From Flavobacteriaceae bacterium (GTDB lineage: Bacteria > Bacteroidota > Bacteroidia > Flavobacteriales > Flavobacteriaceae): 64,000 nucleotides of DNA. Location of the stretch: NCBI GenBank assembly GCA_013003555.1, contig JABDIV010000022.1:87398-151397 (forward strand). Reading direction: 5' to 3'. Each line of letters begins with the position of its first letter. The stretch's first letter is position 1. The translations under genes were made by a program, and so were the position numbers. Shown here piece after piece: positions 34,464 to 43,991 of this stretch. Under the pieces are notes generated by a model that searched no databases, was not told the origin of the DNA, and was given only the letters and a program-made list of their open reading frames with translations.

Positions 34464-36383
34464 ATGGATATTAATTATATCTTTTTAATACCGGCAGTTC
34501 CACTTGTAGTTTTCCTGATCTTAGGCATTTTTAGCCATAAGATCAAACCGGCAGTCTCCGGCTATGTCGGAGTAATCGGGTTATTGATATCGGCCCTTCT
34601 ATCAGGCTATGCTGCTTTTCAGTATTTCTTCGAAATCGGAAAGGTAGATGGAGTCTATCAAACCTTTGTATCTAAAACCGTTTGGATGAACTTTACCGAT
34701 ACCCTGCACATCGATATGGGTATTTTAGTCGATCCCATCTCGGTGGTTATGCTGGTTGTTGTTTCTCTGGTTTCGCTAATGGTCCATATTTACAGTCGGG
34801 GCTATATGAAAGGCGATGGCGGTTACACAAAATTCTTTGCGTTCTTATCCTTGTTTACGTTCTCGATGCTCGGACTTGTACTCGCCACCAATTTATTCCA
34901 GATCTATATTTTCTGGGAATTGGTCGGGGTGTCTTCATATTTACTGATCGGATTTTATTACACTAAAACATCGGCTATTGCAGCCGCTAAAAAGGCATTT
35001 ATAGTTACGCGTTTTGCCGATTTCGGGTTTCTCATCGGAATCTTCATCATCGGATATTATACAGGAACCTTCGATTTTGAGACTCTGAACAATCCTGAAG
35101 GCAGTGCCATTACCAATTGGGCAGCAACCTCTTTCATGGGTCTTTCGGTAATTACCTGGGCTCTGATCCTGATTTTTATTGGAGGCGCCGGAAAATCTGC
35201 CATGTTTCCATTACATATTTGGTTGCCTGACGCTATGGAAGGCCCAACACCGGTATCAGCATTGATACATGCCGCTACAATGGTTGTCGCGGGTATATAT
35301 CTCGTAGCACGCTTGTTTCCGATGTTCTATTTCGTGGAAATGGGCTTTGCCTTAAATATCGTAGCCTATGTGGGTGCATTTTCAGCCTTGTTTGCAGCTC
35401 TAATTGCCCTGACACAAAACGATATAAAGCGGGTTTTGGCCTATTCGACCATGTCGCAGTTGGGCTATATGATGCTGGCACTTGGCGTATCAGGTTATGA
35501 AGGACATGAAGGTCTTGGTTATATGGCCTCTCTTTTCCATTTGTTTACACATGCGATGTTCAAAGCATTACTTTTCTTATGTGCCGGATCGGTGATTCAT
35601 GCGGTGCACAGCAATTATTTAAAAGATATGGGCAACCTGCGGAAATTTATGCCGATTACCAACATAACTTTTCTCATAGCTGCGCTGGCTATTGCCGGGA
35701 TTCCACCTTTTGCAGGGTTCTGGAGTAAGGATGAAATCCTAGTAGCGGCATTCGAGCATAATAAACTCATTTATTATGTTGGAGTACTGGTGGCCGGACT
35801 AACGGCCTTCTATATTTTCAGAATATACTTCGGTATTTTTTGGGGGAAAGACAAGTCTTACGAACATAAACCAAAGGAATCCCCTGCTTCTATGACTTTT
35901 CCGTTAATCGTTCTCGCGGTCCTTAGTGCTACGGCTGGATTCGTACCTTTTGGCGATTTGGTGAGTCCCGATAAGACGGGTATCGAAATACATATTAATT
36001 ATCCCCTTGCGGCTGTTGCAACCGCTGTTGGCCTGATTGGAATTGGACTCGCATGGGCATTTTACAAGAAAGAAAACAACCTGGCCGAACGCGTGGTTAA
36101 TACGTTGGGAGCACTTTATAAATGGGCCTATAACAAATTTTATATCGATGAGATCTATATGTTTGTTGCCAAATCTATTTTCTTTAAGCGCGTGTCAGAA
36201 CCCATAGCAAAATTCGACAGGAATTATGTTGACGGCACCATGGTAGGAATAGGAAATACAACGGTTAAGACCTCCCGCAAGATCAAAGGCTTGCAGTCGG
36301 GACGGGTTCAGGATTATGCTTATGGCTTTATCGTTGGGGTTGTAATAATCGCATTAGTGTTCATCTATTTTTGGACGAGTTAA
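34464..36383 (+). CDS. nuoL: Complex I subunit NuoL
   Basis: A 639-residue antiporter-like pump subunit with about 15-16 helices and a C-terminal lateral amphipathic helix region. Motifs include IFWELVGVSSYLLIGFYY (proton-path Glu), KSAMFPLHIWLPDAMEGP and THAMFKALLFLCAGSVIH. Full length; no frame damage. nuoM follows after 9 bases. Confidence 0.96.
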   Translation: MDINYIFLIPAVPLVVFLILGIFSHKIKPAVSGYVGVIGLLISALLSGYAAFQYFFEIGKVDGVYQTFVSKTVWMNFTDTLHIDMGILVDPISVVMLVVVSLVSLMVHIYSRGYMKGDGGYTKFFAFLSLFTFSMLGLVLATNLFQIYIFWELVGVSSYLLIGFYYTKTSAIAAAKKAFIVTRFADFGFLIGIFIIGYYTGTFDFETLNNPEGSAITNWAATSFMGLSVITWALILIFIGGAGKSAMFPLHIWLPDAMEGPTPVSALIHAATMVVAGIYLVARLFPMFYFVEMGFALNIVAYVGAFSALFAALIALTQNDIKRVLAYSTMSQLGYMMLALGVSGYEGHEGLGYMASLFHLFTHAMFKALLFLCAGSVIHAVHSNYLKDMGNLRKFMPITNITFLIAALAIAGIPPFAGFWSKDEILVAAFEHNKLIYYVGVLVAGLTAFYIFRIYFGIFWGKDKSYEHKPKESPASMTFPLIVLAVLSATAGFVPFGDLVSPDKTGIEIHINYPLAAVATAVGLIGIGLAWAFYKKENNLAERVVNTLGALYKWAYNKFYIDEIYMFVAKSIFFKRVSEPIAKFDRNYVDGTMVGIGNTTVKTSRKIKGLQSGRVQDYAYGFIVGVVIIALVFIYFWTS

Positions 36384-36392
36384 ATTATAACT

Positions 36393-37880
36393 ATGGATAT
36401 TTTATCGCTATTTATAATAGTTCCGCTGCTAACCGTTTTAGCCCTGATTTTTACAAGGGATTTAAAGCAGTCCAGGATTGTTGCCATGCTTGGAAGTTTA
36501 TTACAGCTTGGGATGGCCGTCAATCTTTTGTTCGCCTATTTAAGGGAACGGGAAACCAATGATGCCATCATGGTTTTTATGAGAGATGTCGTATGGTTTG
36601 AATCATTTAATATCCATTATGTTGTTGGAGTTGATGGTGTTTCTGTTGCCTTACTTTTGTTAACATCGATAGTAGTACTTGCCGGCGTTTTTATATCATG
36701 GAAGATGTATGATTTGCCAAAGGAGTTTTTTATTTCACTGATCGTCCTCTCTATTGGTGTTTATGGTTTCTTTATATCGCTGGACCTGTTCACCATGTTC
36801 GTCTTTTTTGAAATTGCGGTGATCCCGATGTATTTGTTAATCGGTATTTGGGGTTCTGGCCCTAAGGAATATTCAGCCATGAAGCTTACCCTTATGCTGA
36901 TGGGAGCATCAGCGATTCTATTGGTCGGTATTCTGGGAATTTATTTTTATTCCGGATCTCAGGGTGGGCCGCTTACATTCAATATCCTCGAATTGGCCCA
37001 GGTTGACTATCCGTTTGATATTCAGAAGATATTCTTCCCGTTGACCTTTGTTGGTTTTGCGGTGATAAGCGCTTTATTCCCGTTTCATACCTGGTCGCCA
37101 GATGGTCATGCGTCAGCTCCAACTGCCGTATCGATGCTTCACGCCGGTGTCTTGATGAAATTAGGGGGATATGGAATTTTCAGGGTTGCGATGTATATAA
37201 TGCCCGAAGGAGCCCAGCATTGGTCATGGATATTCATCATTCTGGCAGTTATTGGGGTTGTTTATGGCGCATTTTCAGCCATCAAGCAAACCGATTTAAA
37301 ATATATCAATGCATATTCATCAGTGAGCCACCTCGGCCTGGTTCTTTTCGCCCTGCTCATGTTGAACAAAACATCGTGGAATGGTGCGATTATTCAGTCG
37401 TTGTCGCATGCTTTTATGACGGCCCTGTTCTTTGCCTTGATCGGGATGATCTATGAGCGTACGCATACCAGGGATATCACTAAACTGGGTGGTTTATTGA
37501 AGGTAATTCCATTTATTTCAGTGATGTATGTCATAGTCGGACTTGCTTCGCTTGGTTTGCCTGGTTTTAGCGGTTTTGTTGCTGAAATGAACATTTTTGT
37601 GGGAGCTTTTCAAAATGAAGATATGTTTGTACGCGTAGCAACGGTGGTCTCTGTTTCAGTAATCGTAATTACGGCCGTGTATATCCTCAGGGTTGTTGGA
37701 ATTATGCTTATGGGACCCGTTCGTGATGAGTCTTTTAATGCCCTTCCGAAAGCAACCTGGAATGAACGCCTGGGAATATTGTTGTTGTTCATTCCTATTA
37801 TTGGAATTGGGGTGGCACCTTTATGGCTCAGCGATATGATCCTGGAAAGTTTAACACCTTTTATAAACGTGTTAATGTAA
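36393..37880 (+). CDS. nuoM: Complex I subunit NuoM
   Basis: A 495-residue antiporter-like pump subunit with 14 predicted helices. FFEIAVIPMYLLIGIWG carries the channel glutamate, and FPFHTWSPDGHASAPTAVS and SHAFMTALFFALIGMIYER are the expected channel and connecting segments. Confidence 0.96.
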   Translation: MDILSLFIIVPLLTVLALIFTRDLKQSRIVAMLGSLLQLGMAVNLLFAYLRERETNDAIMVFMRDVVWFESFNIHYVVGVDGVSVALLLLTSIVVLAGVFISWKMYDLPKEFFISLIVLSIGVYGFFISLDLFTMFVFFEIAVIPMYLLIGIWGSGPKEYSAMKLTLMLMGASAILLVGILGIYFYSGSQGGPLTFNILELAQVDYPFDIQKIFFPLTFVGFAVISALFPFHTWSPDGHASAPTAVSMLHAGVLMKLGGYGIFRVAMYIMPEGAQHWSWIFIILAVIGVVYGAFSAIKQTDLKYINAYSSVSHLGLVLFALLMLNKTSWNGAIIQSLSHAFMTALFFALIGMIYERTHTRDITKLGGLLKVIPFISVMYVIVGLASLGLPGFSGFVAEMNIFVGAFQNEDMFVRVATVVSVSVIVITAVYILRVVGIMLMGPVRDESFNALPKATWNERLGILLLFIPIIGIGVAPLWLSDMILESLTPFINVLM

Positions 37881-37899
37881 TAGCACAAATCTATTTGAT

Positions 37900-39324
37900 A
37901 TGGATTTCAATATGGTAAACATCATGCGTCACGAAATAATTCTTCTGGTAACCATCCTGCTTTTGGTGATTGCCGAGATATTTATTTCGAGACCTAAGAA
38001 AAGCAGTATTATTCATTTGGCAATATTTCTCTTTGGCCTTCATACCCTGGTCGGATTTCTTCCTATGGAACATGGTAATTTATTCGGAGGGATGTTCAAA
38101 AGCACCGTATTGATTCAATTTCTTAAAAATATACTCAATGTCGGGGTGTTGATCTTATTACTTCAATCTGGAGATTGGCTAAAGGAAAAGATCGTGTCCC
38201 AGAACCGAGGAACCGAATTCTTTATCCTGTTAATGTCTTCCTTACTGGGGATGTATTTTATGATCTCTTCAGGTGATTTCCTTATGTTTTATTTAGGCAT
38301 CGAATTATCAACCCTTCCGATTGCTGCCCTGGCCGCTTATGAAACCATGAAACGCATATCGTCAGAGGCCGGTATCAAATTGATTCTCTCTGCAGCCATG
38401 GCTTCAGGAGTTGCTTTATTCGGCATGTCGATGCTATACGCCACGGCCGGTTCTATCTATTTCGATTCAATTTCCACAGTGCTTAGCGTAAGTAATTTGA
38501 GCGTGCTCGGTTTTGTGTTTTTCTTTGCCGGGTTGGCTTTTAAAATATCGCTTGTGCCATTTCATTTCTGGACCGCCGATGTTTATGAAGGTTCACCGAT
38601 AAGCATAGCGTCCTATCTGTCGGTTATCTCAAAGGGATCGGCTGTATTTATTCTTATGATCTTATTGTTTAGCGTGATGAAGCCTATGATGGAAATCTGG
38701 TCGAAGGCCCTTTATGGAATCGCCATAGCGACCATGTTTATAGGGAATTTATTCGCCCTGCGCCAGCAGAACATGAAACGCTTCCTGGCCTTCTCATCAA
38801 TTGCCCAGGCAGGTTTCATATTGCTTGGTCTTTTAATAGGTAATCGCTTGGGAGCGGCTAGTGTCATATACTTTGTCTTGATTTATGTCTTTTCCAATTT
38901 AGCAGCCTTTGGTGTCGTACAGGCGATTTCGCTTGAAACAGGAAAAGAGAATATAAGTGATTACGAGGGCCTTTACCGAACCAACCCCAATTTGAGCCTT
39001 GTCATGATGTTAGCGCTTTTCTCGCTTGCCGGGATTCCGCCTGTTGCTGGGTTCTTCGGAAAATTTTTCCTTTTCACGGCTGCAGCAAGTGAAGGCTATT
39101 ACTGGCTGGTCTTTATCGCCGTTGTGAATGTGACCATAGCTCTGTATTATTATCTTTTGGTGGTTCGGGCTATGTTTTTGAGAAAAAGTGAAAATGCAAT
39201 CCCGTTTTTTAAAAGTAAACTCTATATGAGGATCGGGTTGATCATCACCGTGATCGGTATTTTGCTAATCGGCATATACAGTCCGATTTACAATTATATA
39301 TATGAATTAAGCAGTATTTTTTAA
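37900..39324 (+). CDS. nuoN: Complex I subunit NuoN
   Basis: A 474-residue antiporter-like pump subunit. FYLGIELSTLPIAALAAYE has the channel glutamate, and VPFHFWTADVYEGSP and SLAGIPPVAGFFGKFFLF are diagnostic. A downstream ATG (37912) is an alternative start. It is the last complex I gene of the operon. Confidence 0.95.
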   Translation: MDFNMVNIMRHEIILLVTILLLVIAEIFISRPKKSSIIHLAIFLFGLHTLVGFLPMEHGNLFGGMFKSTVLIQFLKNILNVGVLILLLQSGDWLKEKIVSQNRGTEFFILLMSSLLGMYFMISSGDFLMFYLGIELSTLPIAALAAYETMKRISSEAGIKLILSAAMASGVALFGMSMLYATAGSIYFDSISTVLSVSNLSVLGFVFFFAGLAFKISLVPFHFWTADVYEGSPISIASYLSVISKGSAVFILMILLFSVMKPMMEIWSKALYGIAIATMFIGNLFALRQQNMKRFLAFSSIAQAGFILLGLLIGNRLGAASVIYFVLIYVFSNLAAFGVVQAISLETGKENISDYEGLYRTNPNLSLVMMLALFSLAGIPPVAGFFGKFFLFTAAASEGYYWLVFIAVVNVTIALYYYLLVVRAMFLRKSENAIPFFKSKLYMRIGLIITVIGILLIGIYSPIYNYIYELSSIF

Positions 39325-39334
39325 TCAATAGATT

Positions 39335-39679
39335 ATGAGTCTTTCAGGAAAACATATGTTTGGTAGTATTGATGAAACCCGGGTGACCTTTGTCGAAAAA
39401 GGCGTAGATGCCGATCGTCGGGATTTTTTGAAAGCGCTTCTGGAGCACAACGGTTTTGAAGTTGTTATAAAGGAAGATAAAAGAAAAACAGAAGAGGATC
39501 CCCAACTCTATACCGTAGCGGTGACCGATATGGTATTTAATCCTACCATCTGGATCTTTCAACGCAAGTTAAAAACTTTCGATGGCCACAAGGTTACAAG
39601 AGGCTACTGGCATCAGGAAACCGAAGACACCAAACCGCAATATTGGAATAACGGTCGCATTGAGCCTTCAGAGGACTGA
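39335..39679 (+). CDS. Unrecognised 114-residue protein at the end of the nuo operon
   Basis: I do not recognise the family. The protein is soluble and charged, with no signal peptide, membrane helix or cysteine cluster. It contains a small alpha/beta-looking core (RVTFVEKGVDADRRDFLKA, then FEVVIKEDKRK and YTVAVTDMVFNP). It starts 10 bases after nuoN and its stop abuts that of the convergent metallophosphoesterase gene, so it is almost certainly the last gene of the kor-nuo transcript. A role in complex I assembly or regulation is possible but unproven. Confidence 0.75.
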   Translation: MSLSGKHMFGSIDETRVTFVEKGVDADRRDFLKALLEHNGFEVVIKEDKRKTEEDPQLYTVAVTDMVFNPTIWIFQRKLKTFDGHKVTRGYWHQETEDTKPQYWNNGRIEPSED

Positions 39680-40585
39680 TTATTCTGTGATGTAATCTTT
39701 AAGGTCACAAGGCCCTTCCAACAGTACACGTACAATTTGCAGTGTTCCGTCATCTTTAGTCTCAATTTGCCATTTAATCAGTGCGATTGCACCATTTTCA
39801 ATTTCGATTCCGGTAATGCTTCTCGGATGAACACAACTACCATCGTTAAAGAATGCGATATCCCCGGGTTCAGGGAACCTTGGCCGATGCGTATGGCCGA
39901 CGATGGTGAGGCGATTGTCGTTATCGACTATCCATTTTTTTATCCGGCGTTCAACCTTGATGAGCTCTTTATAGTTTTTTGCGGGACTAGTAGGATCGGC
40001 AATACCCATAACGTTTAAGGGCTTCCATAATATGCGAACCATGAATCGGCTCCAACGCCAGAAGAGGTAGTTCCACCAATCAGCCTGATGACCATGGGAA
40101 AGGAAAATCTCCTGGCGGGTTGTCTTGTGAACAAGAACCAGGCCTTCATGAAATTGGAGATCACAAAATAATTCAACATCTTCTCCAGATTTGGGATCGA
40201 AATATTTAGAGAGGTGTTTTTCTACGTATTCGGGATTTCGATATACCATATCGTGGTTCCCCCATATCATGTGCAAGCGCTCTTCTTCATGAAATTCTTT
40301 AAGAAGAAGGTAAACATTCTTATGCGCCTCTAGTATAGAACGGAATGACAGGTTCTCCCATAATTCATCGCCATCTCCGAGTTCACAGTATTGAAAACCT
40401 GCAGCGAAATATTGTTTCAAGGCATGATAATAGATATTCCTGTTGTTGGCGAAGTCATCGGCAAAACTGTTATCGCCGCGGTGGCAATCACTAAACAAAA
40501 TGAATTTCGATTGATCATCGAATTCAATTCGTTTGGCCTGTTTATAGGCATGGTCTAAACGATTCTTTGAAGAAAGCAGCAGCAT
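39680..40585 (-). CDS. Metallophosphoesterase
   Basis: A 301-residue calcineurin-like phosphoesterase with the full metal-site set: FSDCHRGDN (about 31-39), GDGDELW, WGNHDMVY, LSHGHQADWW and VGHTHRPRF. No signal peptide or membrane segment is evident. The motif order resembles LpxH-like and other cytoplasmic phosphoesterases, but the substrate cannot be fixed. It is preceded by the GDSL lipoprotein gene on the same strand (14-base gap). Confidence 0.88.
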   Translation of the reverse strand: MLLLSSKNRLDHAYKQAKRIEFDDQSKFILFSDCHRGDNSFADDFANNRNIYYHALKQYFAAGFQYCELGDGDELWENLSFRSILEAHKNVYLLLKEFHEEERLHMIWGNHDMVYRNPEYVEKHLSKYFDPKSGEDVELFCDLQFHEGLVLVHKTTRQEIFLSHGHQADWWNYLFWRWSRFMVRILWKPLNVMGIADPTSPAKNYKELIKVERRIKKWIVDNDNRLTIVGHTHRPRFPEPGDIAFFNDGSCVHPRSITGIEIENGAIALIKWQIETKDDGTLQIVRVLLEGPCDLKDYITE

Positions 40586-40599
40586 ATCCGATAACGAAT

Positions 40600-41355
40600 T
40601 TACTCAATTTTTTCAAGAGCGATGGGAAGCAGGCGTTCCACAAAGCGCTCATAGGCAAGGGCTGAAGGATGTAAGCCATCTGTGGCTACAAGTTCGGGCT
40701 GCTCTAAACCAAGACGTGTTATATCGGTTATATCTAAAAAACGGATTCCCCTCGTTTGACAATAGTTTTCGGCAAAGGCGTTGTAAGCATCAATCTCTTC
40801 GGAAATTAAGGCAGGGTTAACAATAGTTTGTCCGAAGGGTGTAAAAGCGTAATCGGGAATTGATATAACAATAACCTTGTCGCTATTGCCGAAGGCTTTG
40901 GTTACAGCCAGATCAACCAATTGAGGAAATTGTTCCTCATAGGCGGAGAACGGGATTCCTTGATATTGATTATTGACGCCGATAAGAAGGGTGACCAGAT
41001 TAAAGTTATGATCCAGATTTTGATTACCGATGGCAGTAAGCAGCGATCCAGTTGTCCAACCCGTTTGAGCCAATACTTCAAGCTTAACAATATTTACATC
41101 ATTGATATTATTGTAAAGTTCATTTTTTAATTGGGTTGGAAATCCACAGCTTTCACAAACACTTTCTCCTTTGGTATAGCTGTCACCTAAACTCAGGACC
41201 TTTACCGAATTGCTTGTGTTATTTTCGACAATATCTGAAATATCATAAGCGAAAGAATCATCCTTTTTACATGCGTAGAGGAAAACCAAACAGAGAGTAA
41301 GCAAGAGAAAAGACCGCCTAGAATCAAGTGAAAAGATTTGATTTGTAAACTGCAT
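40600..41355 (-). CDS. SGNH/GDSL-type esterase lipoprotein
   Basis: A 251-residue lipoprotein with lipobox VFLYAC near residue 29. SGNH blocks are visible: SLGDSYTKGE (catalytic Ser, about 55-64), a block III-like LLIGVNNQYQ, and TDGLHPSALAYERF with the catalytic Asp and His. Such enzymes hydrolyse esters of carbohydrates, lipids or thioesters in the periplasm or at the cell surface; the substrate is unknown. It starts 5 bases after the acyl-CoA dehydrogenase stop, in the same operon. Confidence 0.85.
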   Translation of the reverse strand: MQFTNQIFSLDSRRSFLLLTLCLVFLYACKKDDSFAYDISDIVENNTSNSVKVLSLGDSYTKGESVCESCGFPTQLKNELYNNINDVNIVKLEVLAQTGWTTGSLLTAIGNQNLDHNFNLVTLLIGVNNQYQGIPFSAYEEQFPQLVDLAVTKAFGNSDKVIVISIPDYAFTPFGQTIVNPALISEEIDAYNAFAENYCQTRGIRFLDITDITRLGLEQPELVATDGLHPSALAYERFVERLLPIALEKIE

Positions 41356-41360
41356 TGACC

Positions 41361-42539
41361 TTATTTAAAGGCATTCAATCCTGTAACATCAAGACCGGTA
41401 ATCAGCAAGTGTATGTCGTGGGTACCTTCATAGGTAACAACACTTTCGAGATTCATCATATGCCTCATTATCGAATATTCACCTGAAATACCCATTCCTC
41501 CTAACATCTGTCGTGCTTCCCGGGTAATTTTTAAGGCCATATCAACATTGTTTCGTTTGGCCATGGAAATTTGGGCAGAGGTGGCCCGACCTTCATTTCG
41601 CAAAGTACCGAGTCGCCATGCCAATAACTGTGCTTTGGTGATCTCTGTAATCATTTCAGCCAATTTCTTTTGCTGCAACTGGAACTGTCCGATCGGTCGC
41701 CCAAATTGAATCCGCTCCTTACTGTAACGCAAGGCGGTATCATAACAGTCCATTGCCGCCCCAATAGCTCCCCAGGCGATTCCATAACGGGCAGAATCGA
41801 GACAACCAAGGGGTGCTCCAAGTCCCGATTTATTCGGAAGTAAATTTTCCTTTGGGACCTTTACATTGTCGAAGATCAGTTCGCCGGTTGCACTCGCTCT
41901 CAATGACCATTTATTATGTGTTTCCGGGGTGGAGAAACCTTCCATCCCACGTTCGACGATCAAGCCATAAATACGCCCTTCTTCATTCTTCGCCCAGACC
42001 ACAGCGATCTGCGCAAACGGAGCGTTGGAAATCCACATTTTAGCACCATTTAGCAGATAGTGGTCTCCCATATCTTTAAAGTTTGTGGTCATACCACCAG
42101 GATTTGATCCATGATCGGGTTCTGTAAGTCCGAAGCATCCCATCCATTCTCCTGAGGCTAATTTTGGTAAATATTTCTGACGTTGTGCTTCATTGCCATA
42201 TTTCCAAATGGGATACATGACCAGGGACGATTGCACTGAAGCCGTACTGCGTACACCTGAGTCGCCGCGTTCGATTTCCTGCATGATCAATCCATATGAA
42301 ATCTGATCGAGACCGGCCCCACCATATTCCAAGGGAATATAAGGTCCGAAAGCGCCAATTTCAGCTAGGCCATTGATGATTTGCTCGGGAAATTCTGCCC
42401 GCTGGGCATAGTCTTCTATAATTGGAGAAACCTCACGTTTTACCCATTCTCTGGAGGCGTCGCGCACCAGTTTATGCTCATCGGTTAGTAAATCGTCAAT
42501 TTGATAATAATCAGGTGATTCGAATAAATCTGGCTTCAT
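41361..42539 (-). CDS. Acyl-CoA dehydrogenase, glutaryl-CoA dehydrogenase-like
   Basis: A 392-residue FAD-dependent acyl-CoA dehydrogenase starting at ATG 42539 (MKPDLFESPDYYQ). ERGDSGVRSTASVQSSLVMYP, CFGLTEPDHGSNPGGM and the catalytic base in TYEGTHDIHLL are the glutaryl-CoA dehydrogenase pattern, which oxidatively decarboxylates glutaryl-CoA in lysine and tryptophan breakdown. A short in-frame TTG extension (to 42566) is not needed. Precise substrate is inferred from motif similarity. Confidence 0.9.
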   Translation of the reverse strand: MKPDLFESPDYYQIDDLLTDEHKLVRDASREWVKREVSPIIEDYAQRAEFPEQIINGLAEIGAFGPYIPLEYGGAGLDQISYGLIMQEIERGDSGVRSTASVQSSLVMYPIWKYGNEAQRQKYLPKLASGEWMGCFGLTEPDHGSNPGGMTTNFKDMGDHYLLNGAKMWISNAPFAQIAVVWAKNEEGRIYGLIVERGMEGFSTPETHNKWSLRASATGELIFDNVKVPKENLLPNKSGLGAPLGCLDSARYGIAWGAIGAAMDCYDTALRYSKERIQFGRPIGQFQLQQKKLAEMITEITKAQLLAWRLGTLRNEGRATSAQISMAKRNNVDMALKITREARQMLGGMGISGEYSIMRHMMNLESVVTYEGTHDIHLLITGLDVTGLNAFK

Positions 42540-42563
42540 TAATTGACATGTTTTTAGAATGCT

Positions 42564-42571
42564 CAAATTTA
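42564..42571 (-). promoter_or_regulatory. -7 box of the acyl-CoA dehydrogenase operon
   Basis: TAAATTTG on the minus strand (42571-42564) matches TAnnTTTG exactly, 24 bases before the ATG. No clear -33 element at the usual distance. Confidence 0.45.
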
Positions 42572-42692
42572 ATTAATGCCAGCCAATATTGCACTCTTTT
42601 ATGAGGAAATATTAAATGCCGTTATTGGTCATTAAGTTGTATATTCGATTGGATTCCCATCTATATCTGGTTATAAAAATTAGTTGCCGATT

Positions 42693-43991
42693 ATGGAAAC
42701 AAAAAAAGTTGGATTGATTACAGCGACATCACTTGTCGTGGGAAATATGATCGGGGCTGGCATATTCTTAATTCCAGCAACTTTAGCCAGTTATGGAAGC
42801 ATAAGCATTTTGGGATGGGTCTTTACTGCGGCTGGTGCTTTGATTTTGGCCAGAATATTTAGTAATCTGAGTAAATTAATTATTAATAAAAGCGGAGGTC
42901 CATATACCTATTCTCGTGAAGGATTTGGCGATTTTATAGGATTTTTAGTGGCCTGGGGATATTGGATATCGATTTGGATCAGCAATGCAGCGGTTGCCAT
43001 AGCTATAATTGGAGCCTTATCTTTCTTTTTCCCGATATTGAAAGATGATCCAATCTTGTCAATAAGTGTAGGCTTGAGCATGATATGGTTCCTTACCTGG
43101 ATTAACACCAAAGGGGTGAGCACCTCAGGAAAGGTTCAAGTGTTAACAACGATTTTAAAGTTAGCCCCATTGGTATTCGTTATTCTTATAGGGATCTTCT
43201 TTTTTGAATTCAACAATTTCCCGGCTTTTAATTTAACCGGGAATCCTGATTTCGCAACATTTCCAGTGGTTGCAGCAGTGACTTTATACGCGTTTTTAGG
43301 AATTGAATGTGCCACCATTCCGGCTGAAAATATTAAAAATCCGGAAAAAATAATACCAAAGGCGACGATGTTGGGCACCATAATCGTTACTTGTGTTTAC
43401 ATACTTGGAACCATAGTATTATTTGGAATTTTACCCGTAGATATTTTAAATGTATCACCGGCACCGTTCGCAGAAGCTGGAAAAATAATCGCAGGAGATT
43501 ACGGTGGATATTTTGTTGCTGCCGGAGCAGCCATATCTGGAATCGGAGCCTTAAATGGTTGGATTTTAATATCTGGTCAGGTTCCCATGGCGACGGCAAA
43601 GGATGGATTATTCCCAGAGATTTTTAAAAGGGAAAATAAAAATGGTGTTCCCCACCTCGGACTGATAATTGGCAGCATTTTGACTTCCTTAATTATGCTG
43701 ATGAATTTCACCGAGGGATTAGTTGAACAATTTTCATTCATGTTAAACCTAACGGTTTTAACGGTACTAATTCCTTATTTATTTGTGGCCGCCTCTTATA
43801 TAATCATTTTAGTAGATAAGAAATTGCACGCCAATAATTTTATAAAAACCTTTGTTTTAGGGAGCCTCGGATTTGCTTATTCTTTATGGGCGATTTTTGG
43901 TTCGGGTAGTGAAACCGTTTTTTATGGATTCATCCTGTTATTATTAGGTGTGCCTTTCTATGTCTATGGTAAATGGAAAACCAGAAAATGA
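42693..43991 (+). CDS. APC-family amino acid permease, AdiC-like
   Basis: A 432-residue, 12-helix APC transporter from ATG 42693. The helix 1 substrate motif GNMIGAGIF (about 16-24), GGPYTYSREGFGDF and helix 6 FLGIECATIPAEN resemble the arginine/agmatine antiporter AdiC. It overlaps the following amidinohydrolase gene at its stop (ATGA), so an arginine-type substrate is plausible by context but not proven. Confidence 0.87.
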   Translation: METKKVGLITATSLVVGNMIGAGIFLIPATLASYGSISILGWVFTAAGALILARIFSNLSKLIINKSGGPYTYSREGFGDFIGFLVAWGYWISIWISNAAVAIAIIGALSFFFPILKDDPILSISVGLSMIWFLTWINTKGVSTSGKVQVLTTILKLAPLVFVILIGIFFFEFNNFPAFNLTGNPDFATFPVVAAVTLYAFLGIECATIPAENIKNPEKIIPKATMLGTIIVTCVYILGTIVLFGILPVDILNVSPAPFAEAGKIIAGDYGGYFVAAGAAISGIGALNGWILISGQVPMATAKDGLFPEIFKRENKNGVPHLGLIIGSILTSLIMLMNFTEGLVEQFSFMLNLTVLTVLIPYLFVAASYIIILVDKKLHANNFIKTFVLGSLGFAYSLWAIFGSGSETVFYGFILLLLGVPFYVYGKWKTRK

